Assembly (NCBI RefSeq): GCF_003025005.1
Contig: NZ_PVSS01000012.1
Span: forward strand, 1 to 64,000
Origin: Brumimicrobium mesophilum
GTDB lineage: Bacteria; Bacteroidota; Bacteroidia; Flavobacteriales_D; Crocinitomicaceae
Reading direction: 5' to 3'
Length of the DNA: 64,000 nucleotides
A model generated the notes under the pieces. That model was not told where the DNA came from, did not search any database, and saw only the letters and a program-made list of their open reading frames with translations. The translations under genes and the position numbers were made by a program. Positions 33,744-42,205 of this stretch are shown one piece after another (the stretch's first letter is position 1; each line of letters begins with the position of its first letter).

Positions 33744-34142
33744 TTATTTATTTGAAACTATTGTGTCTTTCTTTTCTGATTCTTCATCATTAGAATTATC
33801 AGCTGTATTCAATATTAAACTATCTTGAATTTGACCATAAATTTCGATCAGCTTTCCATGTTGCATTGCATAGTAATCCATAGAATGAATATATCTCATA
33901 CTATCTACATTGTACTTTTTGAAAATTGGATCTATAGCCCTGGGTAAAGATTCCGAATATAAATTTGCGTTATTTTGCTGATGTTTGAAATAGGATTCAA
34001 CAATCATAACTTCATGTAAAATCATAGTAAATGTATCTTGAGGAATTAGATCTTTTGGTGCTTCCTTTTTATCTAACTGATAAGAGCAAGCTCCAAAAAG
34101 AAGGACCAATGAACCGATTAAAAGATACTTTAGATTTTTCAT
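33744..34142 (-). CDS. DUF4296 lipoprotein
   Basis: A 132-residue lipoprotein (FGAC, C19). The helical body with PQDTFTMILHEVMIVESYF and a later SMDYYAMQHGKLIEIYGQI segment matches DUF4296, a Bacteroidota-only family of unknown function. Its ATG overlaps the dihydroorotase stop by one base (TAATG), so it is translated from the same message. Tail is Asp/Glu/Ser-rich. Confidence 0.82.
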   Translation of the reverse strand: MKNLKYLLIGSLVLLFGACSYQLDKKEAPKDLIPQDTFTMILHEVMIVESYFKHQQNNANLYSESLPRAIDPIFKKYNVDSMRYIHSMDYYAMQHGKLIEIYGQIQDSLILNTADNSNDEESEKKDTIVSNK

Positions 34143-35479
34143 TAGTCAAATCTATTGAAAGTAAGACGTTTTCCTGTGCTTTGGTCAATAATTTTATCGT
34201 TATCGAACACCAGGTTGCCATTTACGAAAGTCTTTTCAATTTGATGACTAAATGTAATTCCTTCAAAAGGAGACCAACCACAATCGTATAAAATATTTTC
34301 TTTTGATACGGTTGTAGATTTGTTGGGATTAATAATTACTAAGTCTGCGAAATAGCCTTCACGAATAAAACCTCTATTTTCAACTCCAAAAAGAATCGAA
34401 GGAGCATGGGCTGTTTTTTCAATTACTCTCTCCTTGCTGATTATACCTTGTTTAGCTTTCTCAAAAAGTGCAAGTAAAGCGTGTTGAACTAAAGGGCCTC
34501 CAGAGGGAGCAGAGAAATATTCATTGTTTTTTTCTTCTCTAGTATGAGGAGCATGGTCTGTTGCAATTACATCGATTCTATTGTCCAAAACAGCTTGCCA
34601 AATCGCATCACGATCAGATTTCTTTTTTACAGCAGGATTCCATTTGATCAAAGTTCCTTTTTGGTCATAATCTTCTTCAGAAAACCAAAGGTGATGAACG
34701 CAAGCTTCTGCTGTGATTCTTTTTTGTGCTAATGGAGTTGTATTTTCGAACAAAGACAATTCTTTTTCTGTAGAAATGTGTAAGACATGTAACCTAGCAT
34801 TGTGCTTTTTTGCCAAGGAAACTGCCAAAGAAGAAGAAAGGTAACAAGCCTCGGCACTTCTTATTTCTGGATGATATTTAATTGGAACAGCCTCACCGTA
34901 TTTTTCACGGTAAATCTCCATATTTCTTCTAACCGTTGTTTCGTCTTCGCAATGCGTTGCAATAAGCATCGGTACTTCGCTAAATATTTTATTTAATGTT
35001 GTTGGAGCATCTACAAGCATATTTCCTGTACTTGAACCCATGAATACTTTTACACCACAAACGTTTTTAGGGTCAGTCTTTAAAACCTCCTCGATGTTAT
35101 CGTTAGAAGCGCCCATAAAAAAGCTGTAATTTGCAATACTTGAATTGGCAGCGATGGCATATTTATCAGCTAACAATTCTTGAGTTAAAGCATTGGGAAC
35201 CGTATTCGGCATCTCCATGAAAGAAGTGATCCCACCTGCTACTGCAGCACGGCTTTCTGTAAGTATATTTCCTTTATGAGTTAAACCTGGTTCTCTAAAA
35301 TGAACTTGGTCATCTATACTTCCTGGAACCAAATATTTTCCTTCGCAATTTATTTCAGTTGCTGTAGGATCTGAAATAGAAGTTGCTATTTTCTCAATTA
35401 TATCATTGTTAATTAGAACATCCTTAACTGCTGATGTTCCTTCGTTGATAAGCGTTGCTTGTTTTAATAGATATCTCAT
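34142..35479 (-). CDS. pyrC: Dihydroorotase
   Basis: A 445-residue dihydroorotase (third step of de novo pyrimidine synthesis: carbamoyl aspartate to dihydroorotate). Metal and substrate sites: IDDQVHFREPG (55-65), the lysine to be carboxylated in GVKVFMGSS, the two histidines in ATHCED and LHVLHIST, and the catalytic Asp in ATDHAPH. The first His of the usual HxH is Gln (Q58) here, a variant I recall as standard for the Bacteroidota type, so it is likely active. It overlaps the GT2 gene by four bases and DUF4296 by one. Confidence 0.92.
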   Translation of the reverse strand: MRYLLKQATLINEGTSAVKDVLINNDIIEKIATSISDPTATEINCEGKYLVPGSIDDQVHFREPGLTHKGNILTESRAAVAGGITSFMEMPNTVPNALTQELLADKYAIAANSSIANYSFFMGASNDNIEEVLKTDPKNVCGVKVFMGSSTGNMLVDAPTTLNKIFSEVPMLIATHCEDETTVRRNMEIYREKYGEAVPIKYHPEIRSAEACYLSSSLAVSLAKKHNARLHVLHISTEKELSLFENTTPLAQKRITAEACVHHLWFSEEDYDQKGTLIKWNPAVKKKSDRDAIWQAVLDNRIDVIATDHAPHTREEKNNEYFSAPSGGPLVQHALLALFEKAKQGIISKERVIEKTAHAPSILFGVENRGFIREGYFADLVIINPNKSTTVSKENILYDCGWSPFEGITFSHQIEKTFVNGNLVFDNDKIIDQSTGKRLTFNRFD

Positions 35480-36189
35480 AATTTCATTCCTCTCATTTTC
35501 CAGACGCCAAATAACGCCTCCTTAAAAATCCCTGTACTCATTTTAGATGTACCTCTTTGCCTATCTATAAAGGTTATAGGGACTTCTTCAATTCCTAATT
35601 TATGTTTACGTACTCCATATTTCATGCATATTTGAAATGCATATCCCTTGAATGGAATAATGTCGTAATTTACTTTTTGTAAAGCCTCTTTTGTATAGCA
35701 TTTGAAACCTGCTGTGGTGTCCTTTATGCCTATCCACAAAATCATTCTAACATAAATAGATGCAAAATATGACATCAAGACCCTCATTATTGGCCAATTC
35801 GTTATTTTTCCTCCTTTGCAATAGCGTGAACCAATTGAAAGATGAATTCCTTCTTTTGAACAAGCTTTGTATAGTCTTATTAAATCTTCAGGATTATGTG
35901 AAAAGTCAGCATCCATTTCGAATATATAATTGTAATCCGTTTTTAAACACCAATCAAATCCAGCTTTGTAAGCTGTTCCTAATCCATTTTTCTCTGGACG
36001 CTGTAATAAGAAGAGGCGTGTTGGGAATTCTTTTTGAAGATCAATAATTTTTTGAGCAGTTCCATCAGGTGAATTATCATCTACAATAAGTAAATGAAAT
36101 TCTTTTTCATAGCTAAACACCTTACGAATCATTCGTTCAATGTTTTCTATTTCATTATATGTTGGAATTATTATTATGCTATCAGACAC
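35476..36189 (-). CDS. Polyprenol-phosphate mannosyltransferase-like GT2 enzyme
   Basis: A 237-residue GT-A family 2 glycosyltransferase resembling dolichol/polyprenol-phosphate mannose synthase. N-terminal IIIPTYNEIENI and VDDNSPDGT bind the nucleotide; the DxD-type motif is EMDADFSHNP; the acceptor motif RYCKGG and a late FIDRQRGTSKM follow. There is no C-terminal membrane domain, so it would act at the inner face of the membrane making a lipid-linked mannose or glucose donor. First gene of an operon with dihydroorotase (four-base overlap). Confidence 0.9.
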   Translation of the reverse strand: MSDSIIIIPTYNEIENIERMIRKVFSYEKEFHLLIVDDNSPDGTAQKIIDLQKEFPTRLFLLQRPEKNGLGTAYKAGFDWCLKTDYNYIFEMDADFSHNPEDLIRLYKACSKEGIHLSIGSRYCKGGKITNWPIMRVLMSYFASIYVRMILWIGIKDTTAGFKCYTKEALQKVNYDIIPFKGYAFQICMKYGVRKHKLGIEEVPITFIDRQRGTSKMSTGIFKEALFGVWKMRGMKL

Positions 36190-36379
36190 GTCTCAAAATC
36201 TTATAATTCGCTAATATAATTTAAAATTTTTTGACCGATGTTTTTAATCAGTTAATTCTTTAAAGATTTATGCGAATCCCTCAGAATATTAAGCGGAAGA
36301 GAAAGTTGGTTTGCAAATAGTATATTCTGATTATTCCTAAGATTAGAATTGTTCCAATAGGGAGTGGTTTTAACTTTGG

Positions 36380-36862
36380 TTATTCATTTAGTTCTTGTTC
36401 TATATCTTCTAGAACATTATAAATGAGATCGAATTCATATCCTTTGCTAATTAAAAATCGTTGCACCTTTATTTTAATTTCGAAGTTCGTACCTCTTTTG
36501 GTTTTCCATTTTTGAAGCGCCAAAGAATGTATCATATCTAAATATTCCTTTTGGTCAATTTCTTTTAAAGCATCCTGAATAATTCTTGCTGAAATTCTTT
36601 TTTGTTTTAGATGGGCTACAATTTTATTCTTGCCCCATTTTTTTATGCGGTGTTTTCCAGATACAAAACTATCTGCAAATCTTTGTTCGTCTAGAAATTG
36701 ATAAGAGATGAGGTGGGAAAGTAAAGCATTGGTGTCCTCATCATCTAATCCGTAATCTCTAAGTTTGTTGTAAACTTCGTGATGACAACGATCTTGATAA
36801 GCACACCAAGCTTCAATTTTGTTTTTAGCTTCTAAAAAGGAATATTTATCCTCTCCTGCCAT
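36380..36862 (-). CDS. recX: Regulatory protein RecX
   Basis: A 160-residue RecX, a cytoplasmic inhibitor of RecA filament growth. It is made of three-helix repeats; recognisable parts are CHHEVYNKLRDYGL, LDEQRFADSFVSGKHR and KNKIVAHLKQKRIS, all in order. It starts one base after the ribonuclease G stop codon and so is cotranscribed with it. No recA gene is near. Confidence 0.9.
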   Translation of the reverse strand: MAGEDKYSFLEAKNKIEAWCAYQDRCHHEVYNKLRDYGLDDEDTNALLSHLISYQFLDEQRFADSFVSGKHRIKKWGKNKIVAHLKQKRISARIIQDALKEIDQKEYLDMIHSLALQKWKTKRGTNFEIKIKVQRFLISKGYEFDLIYNVLEDIEQELNE

Positions 36863-36863
36863 G

Positions 36864-38411
36864 TTATAATTTTACAATTTGACCCTCTTTGTCTTTGAAA
36901 GCATATTGCAATAAATGGAAATTAGTAACTCCTGTAACTTTAATCCACTTTTTATATTTTAAGAACCACTTTACTTGTTTCGAAAGTAGGCCTATTTTGA
37001 AATGAGATTCAATATATGGGTGAACCTCCAATGAAATGTCTTTAACTTTCCTGTCTTCTAATAAATAAGTAAGGTTGTTTTCCACTTCATCTGCAAATAA
37101 AATACTTGCTGTAATTTCTCCAGTACCATCACAAACTGGGCATTTTTCTGATGTTTCAATGTCTGTTTCTGGTCGAACGCGCTGACGTGTTATTTCAATA
37201 ACACCAAAACGAGATGGAGGCAAGATGTTGTGTTTTGCACGATCAGGCTTCATAAACTCCTTCATTTTTTCAAATAGAGCTTTGTTATTTTCCTTTTCAT
37301 GCATATCGATAAAATCGACAGCAACAATACCACCCATATCTCTCAATTGGAGTACACGAGCTAATTCTTCAGCAGCTTCAAGATTAGTTGCAAGTGCGTT
37401 ACTTTCTTGCCCCTTAGGATCTTTTCTGTTACCACTGTTTACGTCCACCACGTGCATGGCTTCAGTGTGTTCAATAATCAAATATCCACCACTAGGTAAA
37501 GGAACTTTCTTTCCAAATAGTGTTTTGATTTGTTTGTTAATTCCAAACTTTTCAAAGATATCTAATTTACCATTGTATCGCTTCAAAATACTTTCTTTGT
37601 CAGGAGCAATTGAGGCAACGTAGAGTTTCATTTTGTCATACAAATCATCATCATTCACATGGATGTTAGTAAAGTCTGAGTTCAATAAATCTCTTAATAA
37701 TGATGATGCTTTATTGATTTCGCCTAGAATTCTTCTTGGAGGTTTAGAATTTATTAAATTACCATGTAATTTATTCCATTTCTCTAAAAGGTCTTTTAGG
37801 TCTTGATCAATTTGTTCAATCTTTTTGTTTTTCGCCACTGTACGAATAATCACTCCAAAATTCTTTGGTTTGATATTCTTCATAAGTTCGCGCAGACGCT
37901 CACGTTCTTCTGGGTCTTTTAATTTCTGAGAAATTGAGACCTTATTTGAAAACGGAACGAGTACTAAATACCGACCAGCTAATGTTACTTCAGCACTTAA
38001 TCGAGGTCCTTTGCTTGAAATAGGTTCTTTTGCTATTTGAACCATTACATGTTGAGAGGAAGAAACCACATCAGTGATTTTTCCATCCTTTGCAATATCC
38101 TCTTCAGTTTTGAAGTATAAAAGATCGGCTACGTTTTGTTTTCCTTGCAACGTATGTTGGGTAAACTTATTGAGCGACAGATACTGTGGACCTAAATCCA
38201 AGTAATGCAAAAAAGCATCTTTTTCGTATCCTACATCGACAAAACACGCGTTAAGACTAGGAACTACTTTTCTAACTTTACCATGGTATACATCACCAAC
38301 AGCAAAGTCCGTCTGTTCACTTTCTTCGTGTAATTCAATAAGCTTTCCGTCTTTTAGTAGTGCAAGCCAAACACTCCCTTTACGGGAATCAACTACTAAT
38401 TCGTAATTCAC
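36864..38411 (-). CDS. rng: Ribonuclease G/E family
   Basis: A 515-residue Rne/Rng-family endoribonuclease that trims rRNA and mRNA. An S1 domain (about 20-110) is followed by the RNase H-like and DNase I-like catalytic regions, with the Mg-binding VDVNSG and VAVDFIDM motifs and the zinc-link CPVCDGTGEI near 415-425. I chose GTG at 38411 because it aligns with the family start (VNYELVVDS as MxKELIIxS); an ATG at 38453 would add 14 residues that lack family likeness. recX follows directly. Confidence 0.92.
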   Translation of the reverse strand: MNYELVVDSRKGSVWLALLKDGKLIELHEESEQTDFAVGDVYHGKVRKVVPSLNACFVDVGYEKDAFLHYLDLGPQYLSLNKFTQHTLQGKQNVADLLYFKTEEDIAKDGKITDVVSSSQHVMVQIAKEPISSKGPRLSAEVTLAGRYLVLVPFSNKVSISQKLKDPEERERLRELMKNIKPKNFGVIIRTVAKNKKIEQIDQDLKDLLEKWNKLHGNLINSKPPRRILGEINKASSLLRDLLNSDFTNIHVNDDDLYDKMKLYVASIAPDKESILKRYNGKLDIFEKFGINKQIKTLFGKKVPLPSGGYLIIEHTEAMHVVDVNSGNRKDPKGQESNALATNLEAAEELARVLQLRDMGGIVAVDFIDMHEKENNKALFEKMKEFMKPDRAKHNILPPSRFGVIEITRQRVRPETDIETSEKCPVCDGTGEITASILFADEVENNLTYLLEDRKVKDISLEVHPYIESHFKIGLLSKQVKWFLKYKKWIKVTGVTNFHLLQYAFKDKEGQIVKL

Positions 38412-38554
38412 GGAAGCCGTTTTTAAGTTTATATAATGCAAATAACTTAGCAATCAATTGCCAAGTTATTTGCGAATTTGTCTTTGTTCTTAATCAGAGA
38501 AACTCAAATTGACTTGAGTTCTTTTCCTGAAAAGAAACATGTTAAAGAAGAAAT

Positions 38555-38647
38555 CTATTTTTTCTTCTTGTGACGGTTTTTTCTTAAACGCTTCTTTCTT
38601 TTGTGCGTTGACATTTTATGTCTCTTTTTCTTTTTACCACTTGGCAT
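38555..38647 (-). CDS. AURKAIP1/COX24-type small basic protein
   Basis: A 30-codon gene. The product reads MPSGKKKKRHKMSTHK, then mostly Arg and Lys (RKKRLRKNRHKKKK), matching the AURKAIP1/COX24-domain proteins of Bacteroidota. Relatives include mitochondrial mS38 and the mycobacterial bS22 protein, which lie on the small ribosomal subunit, so a ribosomal role is likely. It sits between ribonuclease G and HU on the same strand. Confidence 0.88.
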   Translation of the reverse strand: MPSGKKKKRHKMSTHKRKKRLRKNRHKKKK

Positions 38648-38692
38648 AACTATATGTTTTAAGTATTAATATTCTTTTAATAATCAGTGTTT

Positions 38693-38730
38693 CAAAAAAA
38701 ACACTCCTGCCTTTTTAGGGAAACAGGAGC
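38693..38730 (-). terminator. Terminator of the HU gene
   Basis: On the minus strand CTCCTG (38729-38724) pairs with CAGGAG (38709-38704) with extra pairing inside, then a U run (38701-38694). It lies about 50 bases past the HU stop codon. Confidence 0.78.
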
Positions 38731-38781
38731 GCAAAGATATAAATAACTTTTATAAGTCCCAACATGGAGACAGATTTTCGA

Positions 38782-39072
38782 TTATTTTACTTTAACATTT
38801 GATTTTACTTCTTCTACAAATGTCTTAGCAGGCTTGAATGATGGTATGTTATGTGCAGGGATAATTATTGTCGTATTCTTTGAAATGTTACGACCTGTTT
38901 TTTCTGCTCTTTCCTTAACGATGAAGCTACCAAAACCTCTTAAGTATACATTCTCTCCGTTCGTTAGAGACTTCTTTACAGTTTCCATAAAAGATTCAAC
39001 AGTCTTTTGAACTTCGTTTTTCTCTAGTCCAATTTCTTCAGCAATTTCCGCTACAATATCAGCTTTTGTCAT
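38782..39072 (-). CDS. HU family DNA-binding protein
   Basis: A 96-residue histone-like DNA-bending protein. The N-terminal helices (MTKADIVAEIAEEIGL) form the dimer body; GFGSFIVKERAEKTGRN leads into the beta arm; the arm tip has the intercalating Pro in IIPAHNIPSFKP. Length is normal plus a short C-terminal Lys/Val tail. It has a -7 promoter element 45 bases upstream and its own terminator. Divergent from mutY. Confidence 0.95.
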   Translation of the reverse strand: MTKADIVAEIAEEIGLEKNEVQKTVESFMETVKKSLTNGENVYLRGFGSFIVKERAEKTGRNISKNTTIIIPAHNIPSFKPAKTFVEEVKSNVKVK

Positions 39073-39117
39073 AATTTATTATTTTTTAACTTTTAACAAC
39101 CTAATGATTTCCAGCTA

Positions 39118-39125
39118 CAAAGGTA
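39118..39125 (-). promoter_or_regulatory. -7 promoter element of the HU gene
   Basis: Minus-strand TACCTTTG matches TAnnTTTG, giving a leader of roughly 40 bases. Confidence 0.5.
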
Positions 39126-39141
39126 CTTAGCTTATTCCTTT

Positions 39142-39149
39142 TATCTTTG
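39142..39149 (+). promoter_or_regulatory. -7 promoter element of mutY
   Basis: TATCTTTG matches TAnnTTTG, 33 bases before the mutY ATG. It is back-to-back with the HU promoter. Confidence 0.5.
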
Positions 39150-39182
39150 TCTTTTTAACTTTTTATTTGAAAATTTATTTAA

Positions 39183-40220
39183 ATGCATCATTTTTCCCCA
39201 TCAATTCAGGTTTGGTATCGACAAAACTATAGAAAACTTCCTTGGAGGGAGACTAGAAATGCTTATAAAATATGGCTCTCTGAGGTTATTATGCAACAAA
39301 CTAGGGTAAATCAAGGTATTTCTTACTATAAAAAATTTGTTGAACATTATCCTGACGTAAGTAAACTAGCGGCTGCAGAGGAACAAGAAGTGCTGAGATT
39401 ATGGCAAGGTTTAGGTTATTATAGTAGAGCCAGGAATTTGCATTTTGCTGCTCAACAGGTTGTAAATGAGTTTAATGGTGTTTTTCCTGATAATTTTAAA
39501 GATATTAAAAGTTTAAAGGGAGTAGGGGATTACACCGCTTCGGCAATTGCCTCTTTTGCATTTGATTTACCATATGCTGTTCTAGACGGAAATGCTTTTC
39601 GTGTACTTTCGCGTTATTTTAATGATGATACTCCTATAGATACAGGTCAAGGAGCTAAAATTTTCAAAGCATACGCGGATGATGTATTGAATAAAGAAGA
39701 TCCTGCCGAATTTAATCAGGCAATTATGGAAATAGGGGCTATGGTGTGCAAGCCTAAGAATCCAGATTGCGAAAATTGTCCCTTGGCTGATACTTGTTTA
39801 GCTTTTAATGAAGGTGTTCCAACAAGTCTTCCAGTTAAATCAAAAAAGGTTAAAGTTACTACCCGCCATTTTCATTATTTTATTTTTCCCTCTCAAGAAA
39901 TTCAACTTATTAAAAGAGAAGGAAAAGGTATATGGCAAAATATGTATGAATTTCCTGTGCTTGAACTAGAAGGCAAAAAATTAAAGAGTGAAATCAAAAC
40001 ATTAGTCCAAAAGAAATTTCGTGTAAATCTGCTCAAGAAGATTTCTGAGGAAAAGCATATATTAACGCATCAACATATTAATGCTACGTTTTGGGAAGTT
40101 GATGAAAGGTTGAAAGATGGAGGAATAGTAAAAGTTGATTTGGAAACAATTAATGATTTGCCATTGCCAAGGTTGATTGAAAGATTTTTGGAGGAGAATG
40201 TAGGACTGTTTATGGAGTGA
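39183..40220 (+). CDS. mutY: A/G-specific adenine glycosylase
   Basis: A 345-residue MutY, which removes adenine mispaired with 8-oxoguanine. The catalytic Glu lies in SEVIMQQTRV (E34), the helix-hairpin-helix is LKGVGDYTASAI (111-122), and the catalytic Asp is D135 in LDGNAFR. The 4Fe-4S cluster ligands are C189, C196, C199 and C205. The C-terminal NUDIX-like 8-oxoG-recognition domain (about 230-340) is present. In many Flavobacteriales ssb, gldE and gldD follow directly; here two accessory genes intervene. Confidence 0.96.
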   Translation: MHHFSPSIQVWYRQNYRKLPWRETRNAYKIWLSEVIMQQTRVNQGISYYKKFVEHYPDVSKLAAAEEQEVLRLWQGLGYYSRARNLHFAAQQVVNEFNGVFPDNFKDIKSLKGVGDYTASAIASFAFDLPYAVLDGNAFRVLSRYFNDDTPIDTGQGAKIFKAYADDVLNKEDPAEFNQAIMEIGAMVCKPKNPDCENCPLADTCLAFNEGVPTSLPVKSKKVKVTTRHFHYFIFPSQEIQLIKREGKGIWQNMYEFPVLELEGKKLKSEIKTLVQKKFRVNLLKKISEEKHILTHQHINATFWEVDERLKDGGIVKVDLETINDLPLPRLIERFLEENVGLFME

Positions 40221-40538
40221 TGTACTTGCCCTGATTTGTCGTAATTCAAACCTAGTTCAAGGACGATTAGTGCAAATACTAGCCATAATAACTAACTATT
40301 CAAAGTACCTATTGCGCTCTTCAATTTTGAATTAAGACTAATGATTGTGTTAGTGGAGTGGTTTTCTTCTTTTATATACTCAAAAGAACAATTTTTATGA
40401 TTTTGACAACCTTAGTCAGAATAAGAACGTTTTTGTAATGATGTTTTGTCATACAATTTGGTGAGAAAACATTATTTAATACTACAATTAATAACGATTA
40501 GCTATAGATAAAACTAAAGCTATTTAAAATCAATTCTT
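40221..40538. other. Intergenic region, nothing recognised
   Basis: AT-rich; no gene, clear promoter or terminator could be recognised between mutY and the RCC1-type gene. Confidence 0.6.
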
Positions 40539-41948
40539 ATGAAAAAGTTACTACTCTTAAAATTTCTAATACTTTTTTCTCTAATTTCGTCTGCACAATG
40601 CCTGGAAACTTTAACCTTTGGTGGGATGCACACCCTTGGGCAGAAGTCTGACGGGACTCTCTGGGGTTGGGGGGCGGCTGCTTATGGAAATTTGGAAACC
40701 ATAACAATTGTTGAACCTAATCCAATCCAAGTAGGTACAGAGACTGATTGGGATGTTGTAAAAGCTGGGAAATTGAACACTTTTGCTATTAAAGATGGCA
40801 CACTTTGGGGGGCTGGAAGTAATCAATATGGATCTTTAGGGGTGAATTCTGCTACACAGCAATTTCATTCATTTCAGCAAGTGGGAACCGCTACAAACTG
40901 GATGGATGTTTATCCAAATTCTGATTTTACTCTGGCGATAAAAACTGATGGAACGTTGTGGGCTTGGGGTCGTAACGATTACAATCAGATGGGTAATTCA
41001 CCAAATACGGCTGATCAATTATTTCCTATTCAGATAGGTTCGGATACCGATTGGGTAAGTGCTGCAGGATTTCACAGAACTTCTTTTGCATTAAAATCGA
41101 ATGGTACTATTTGGGGGTGGGGATCTAATATTTCTTCAGTCATTGAAGCCAGCAGCAGCACTAACTTAGTTCTCGAGCCAACCCAAATAGGTACAACAAC
41201 CGATTGGGTTAAAATGAGTATTGGATTACAACATGTATTGGCGCAAAAATCCGATGGTACTTTGTGGTCATGGGGAGGAGGAGCTGGTTTAGGTGTTGGA
41301 GGTTCGCCCACTGAAACCAATACCCCTCAACAAATTTCTACAGATAAATGGTCATGGTTTTCTGCTGGCGGAAATACATCTTATGCGATTAAGGAAGATG
41401 GTACTTTATGGGTTTGGGGAATAAATTCTTTTGGACGATTAGGGGATGGAACTGATATAAATAGATTTGTACCTTATCAAATTGGAACAGAAAACAATTG
41501 GGAAACTGTAAATGCTGGCTTTGCAAATGCTATTATGGCTACCAAATCAGACGGTACAATTTGGTATTGGGGAGGAAGAAATCAATATGGAGAATATGGA
41601 AATGGTGAAAGTTTTGGTGCAACTTTTATTCTTTCTCCGGTCATGACCGATGGTATTTGTGTTGATCTAACTGAATTAGGGTTAGATGGAAATGAAAAAG
41701 TGGATGAGATTTTTAGCGTTTTTCCGAATCCAGCTAAAGACATTATTACGGTTCAATACGAATTGTCTTCTTCCGATGCAGAGTTAGAGATTTATGATAT
41801 TTCAGGAAGAAGTATTATTAATCAGAGTTTGCGAAATTACGAAGGTGAAACTAAAATTAATACGAGTAGATTTCATTCAGGGGTTTATGTCATAGTTTTT
41901 AAGCGAAGCAATGGTGGTGTTTGGCAACAAAAGATAGTGATTGAATAA
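40539..41948 (+). CDS. RCC1-repeat protein with T9SS sorting domain
   Basis: A 469-residue secreted protein. After the signal peptide (about 1-19) come seven RCC1-type blades, each with DGTLWGWG or a variant (for example KSDGTLWSWGGG, KEDGTLWVWGIN, KSDGTIWYWGG), which make a seven-bladed propeller. The C-terminal 75 residues are a T9SS type A sorting domain (VFPNPAKDIITVQYE, YDISGRSI, HSGVYVIVFK). Ligand and role unknown. The gene sits inside an otherwise conserved gene block and has a slightly higher G content in the repeats owing to their Gly/Trp codons. Confidence 0.9.
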   Translation: MKKLLLLKFLILFSLISSAQCLETLTFGGMHTLGQKSDGTLWGWGAAAYGNLETITIVEPNPIQVGTETDWDVVKAGKLNTFAIKDGTLWGAGSNQYGSLGVNSATQQFHSFQQVGTATNWMDVYPNSDFTLAIKTDGTLWAWGRNDYNQMGNSPNTADQLFPIQIGSDTDWVSAAGFHRTSFALKSNGTIWGWGSNISSVIEASSSTNLVLEPTQIGTTTDWVKMSIGLQHVLAQKSDGTLWSWGGGAGLGVGGSPTETNTPQQISTDKWSWFSAGGNTSYAIKEDGTLWVWGINSFGRLGDGTDINRFVPYQIGTENNWETVNAGFANAIMATKSDGTIWYWGGRNQYGEYGNGESFGATFILSPVMTDGICVDLTELGLDGNEKVDEIFSVFPNPAKDIITVQYELSSSDAELEIYDISGRSIINQSLRNYEGETKINTSRFHSGVYVIVFKRSNGGVWQQKIVIE

Positions 41949-41974
41949 GATTTAATTGTTTAGAATATAGCAAA

Positions 41975-42190
41975 ATGAGATGCTTAATATTCATTCTAGA
42001 ATTTTTAGTTTTAGCATGCCCTGATAATATTTTTTCATTTGAGAGCAGAAACGATATTCAGCACGACAAACTTATTGATTCAGAGAAAGCTAATCTTTAG
42101 AGTCTTTTTCGAAGGTTTAGTTTTTTTAGGGATTGTTGTACTGAAAGTGAAATATTAAATATTAAGAAAATTCCTAAATTACGTAAATAA
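41975..42190 (+). pseudogene. Possible broken small lipoprotein gene
   Basis: An ATG at 41975 opens 41 codons with a lipoprotein-like start (FLVLACPDN), closed by TAG at 42098-42100. The same frame then continues for another 29 sense codons to TAA at 42190. The two halves read as one 71-codon gene with an internal stop. It lies between the RCC1-type gene and the next TTG-start gene. Chance cannot be excluded for so short a stretch. Confidence 0.35.
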
Positions 42191-42205
42191 AAACCAGTTC
42201 ATCAT

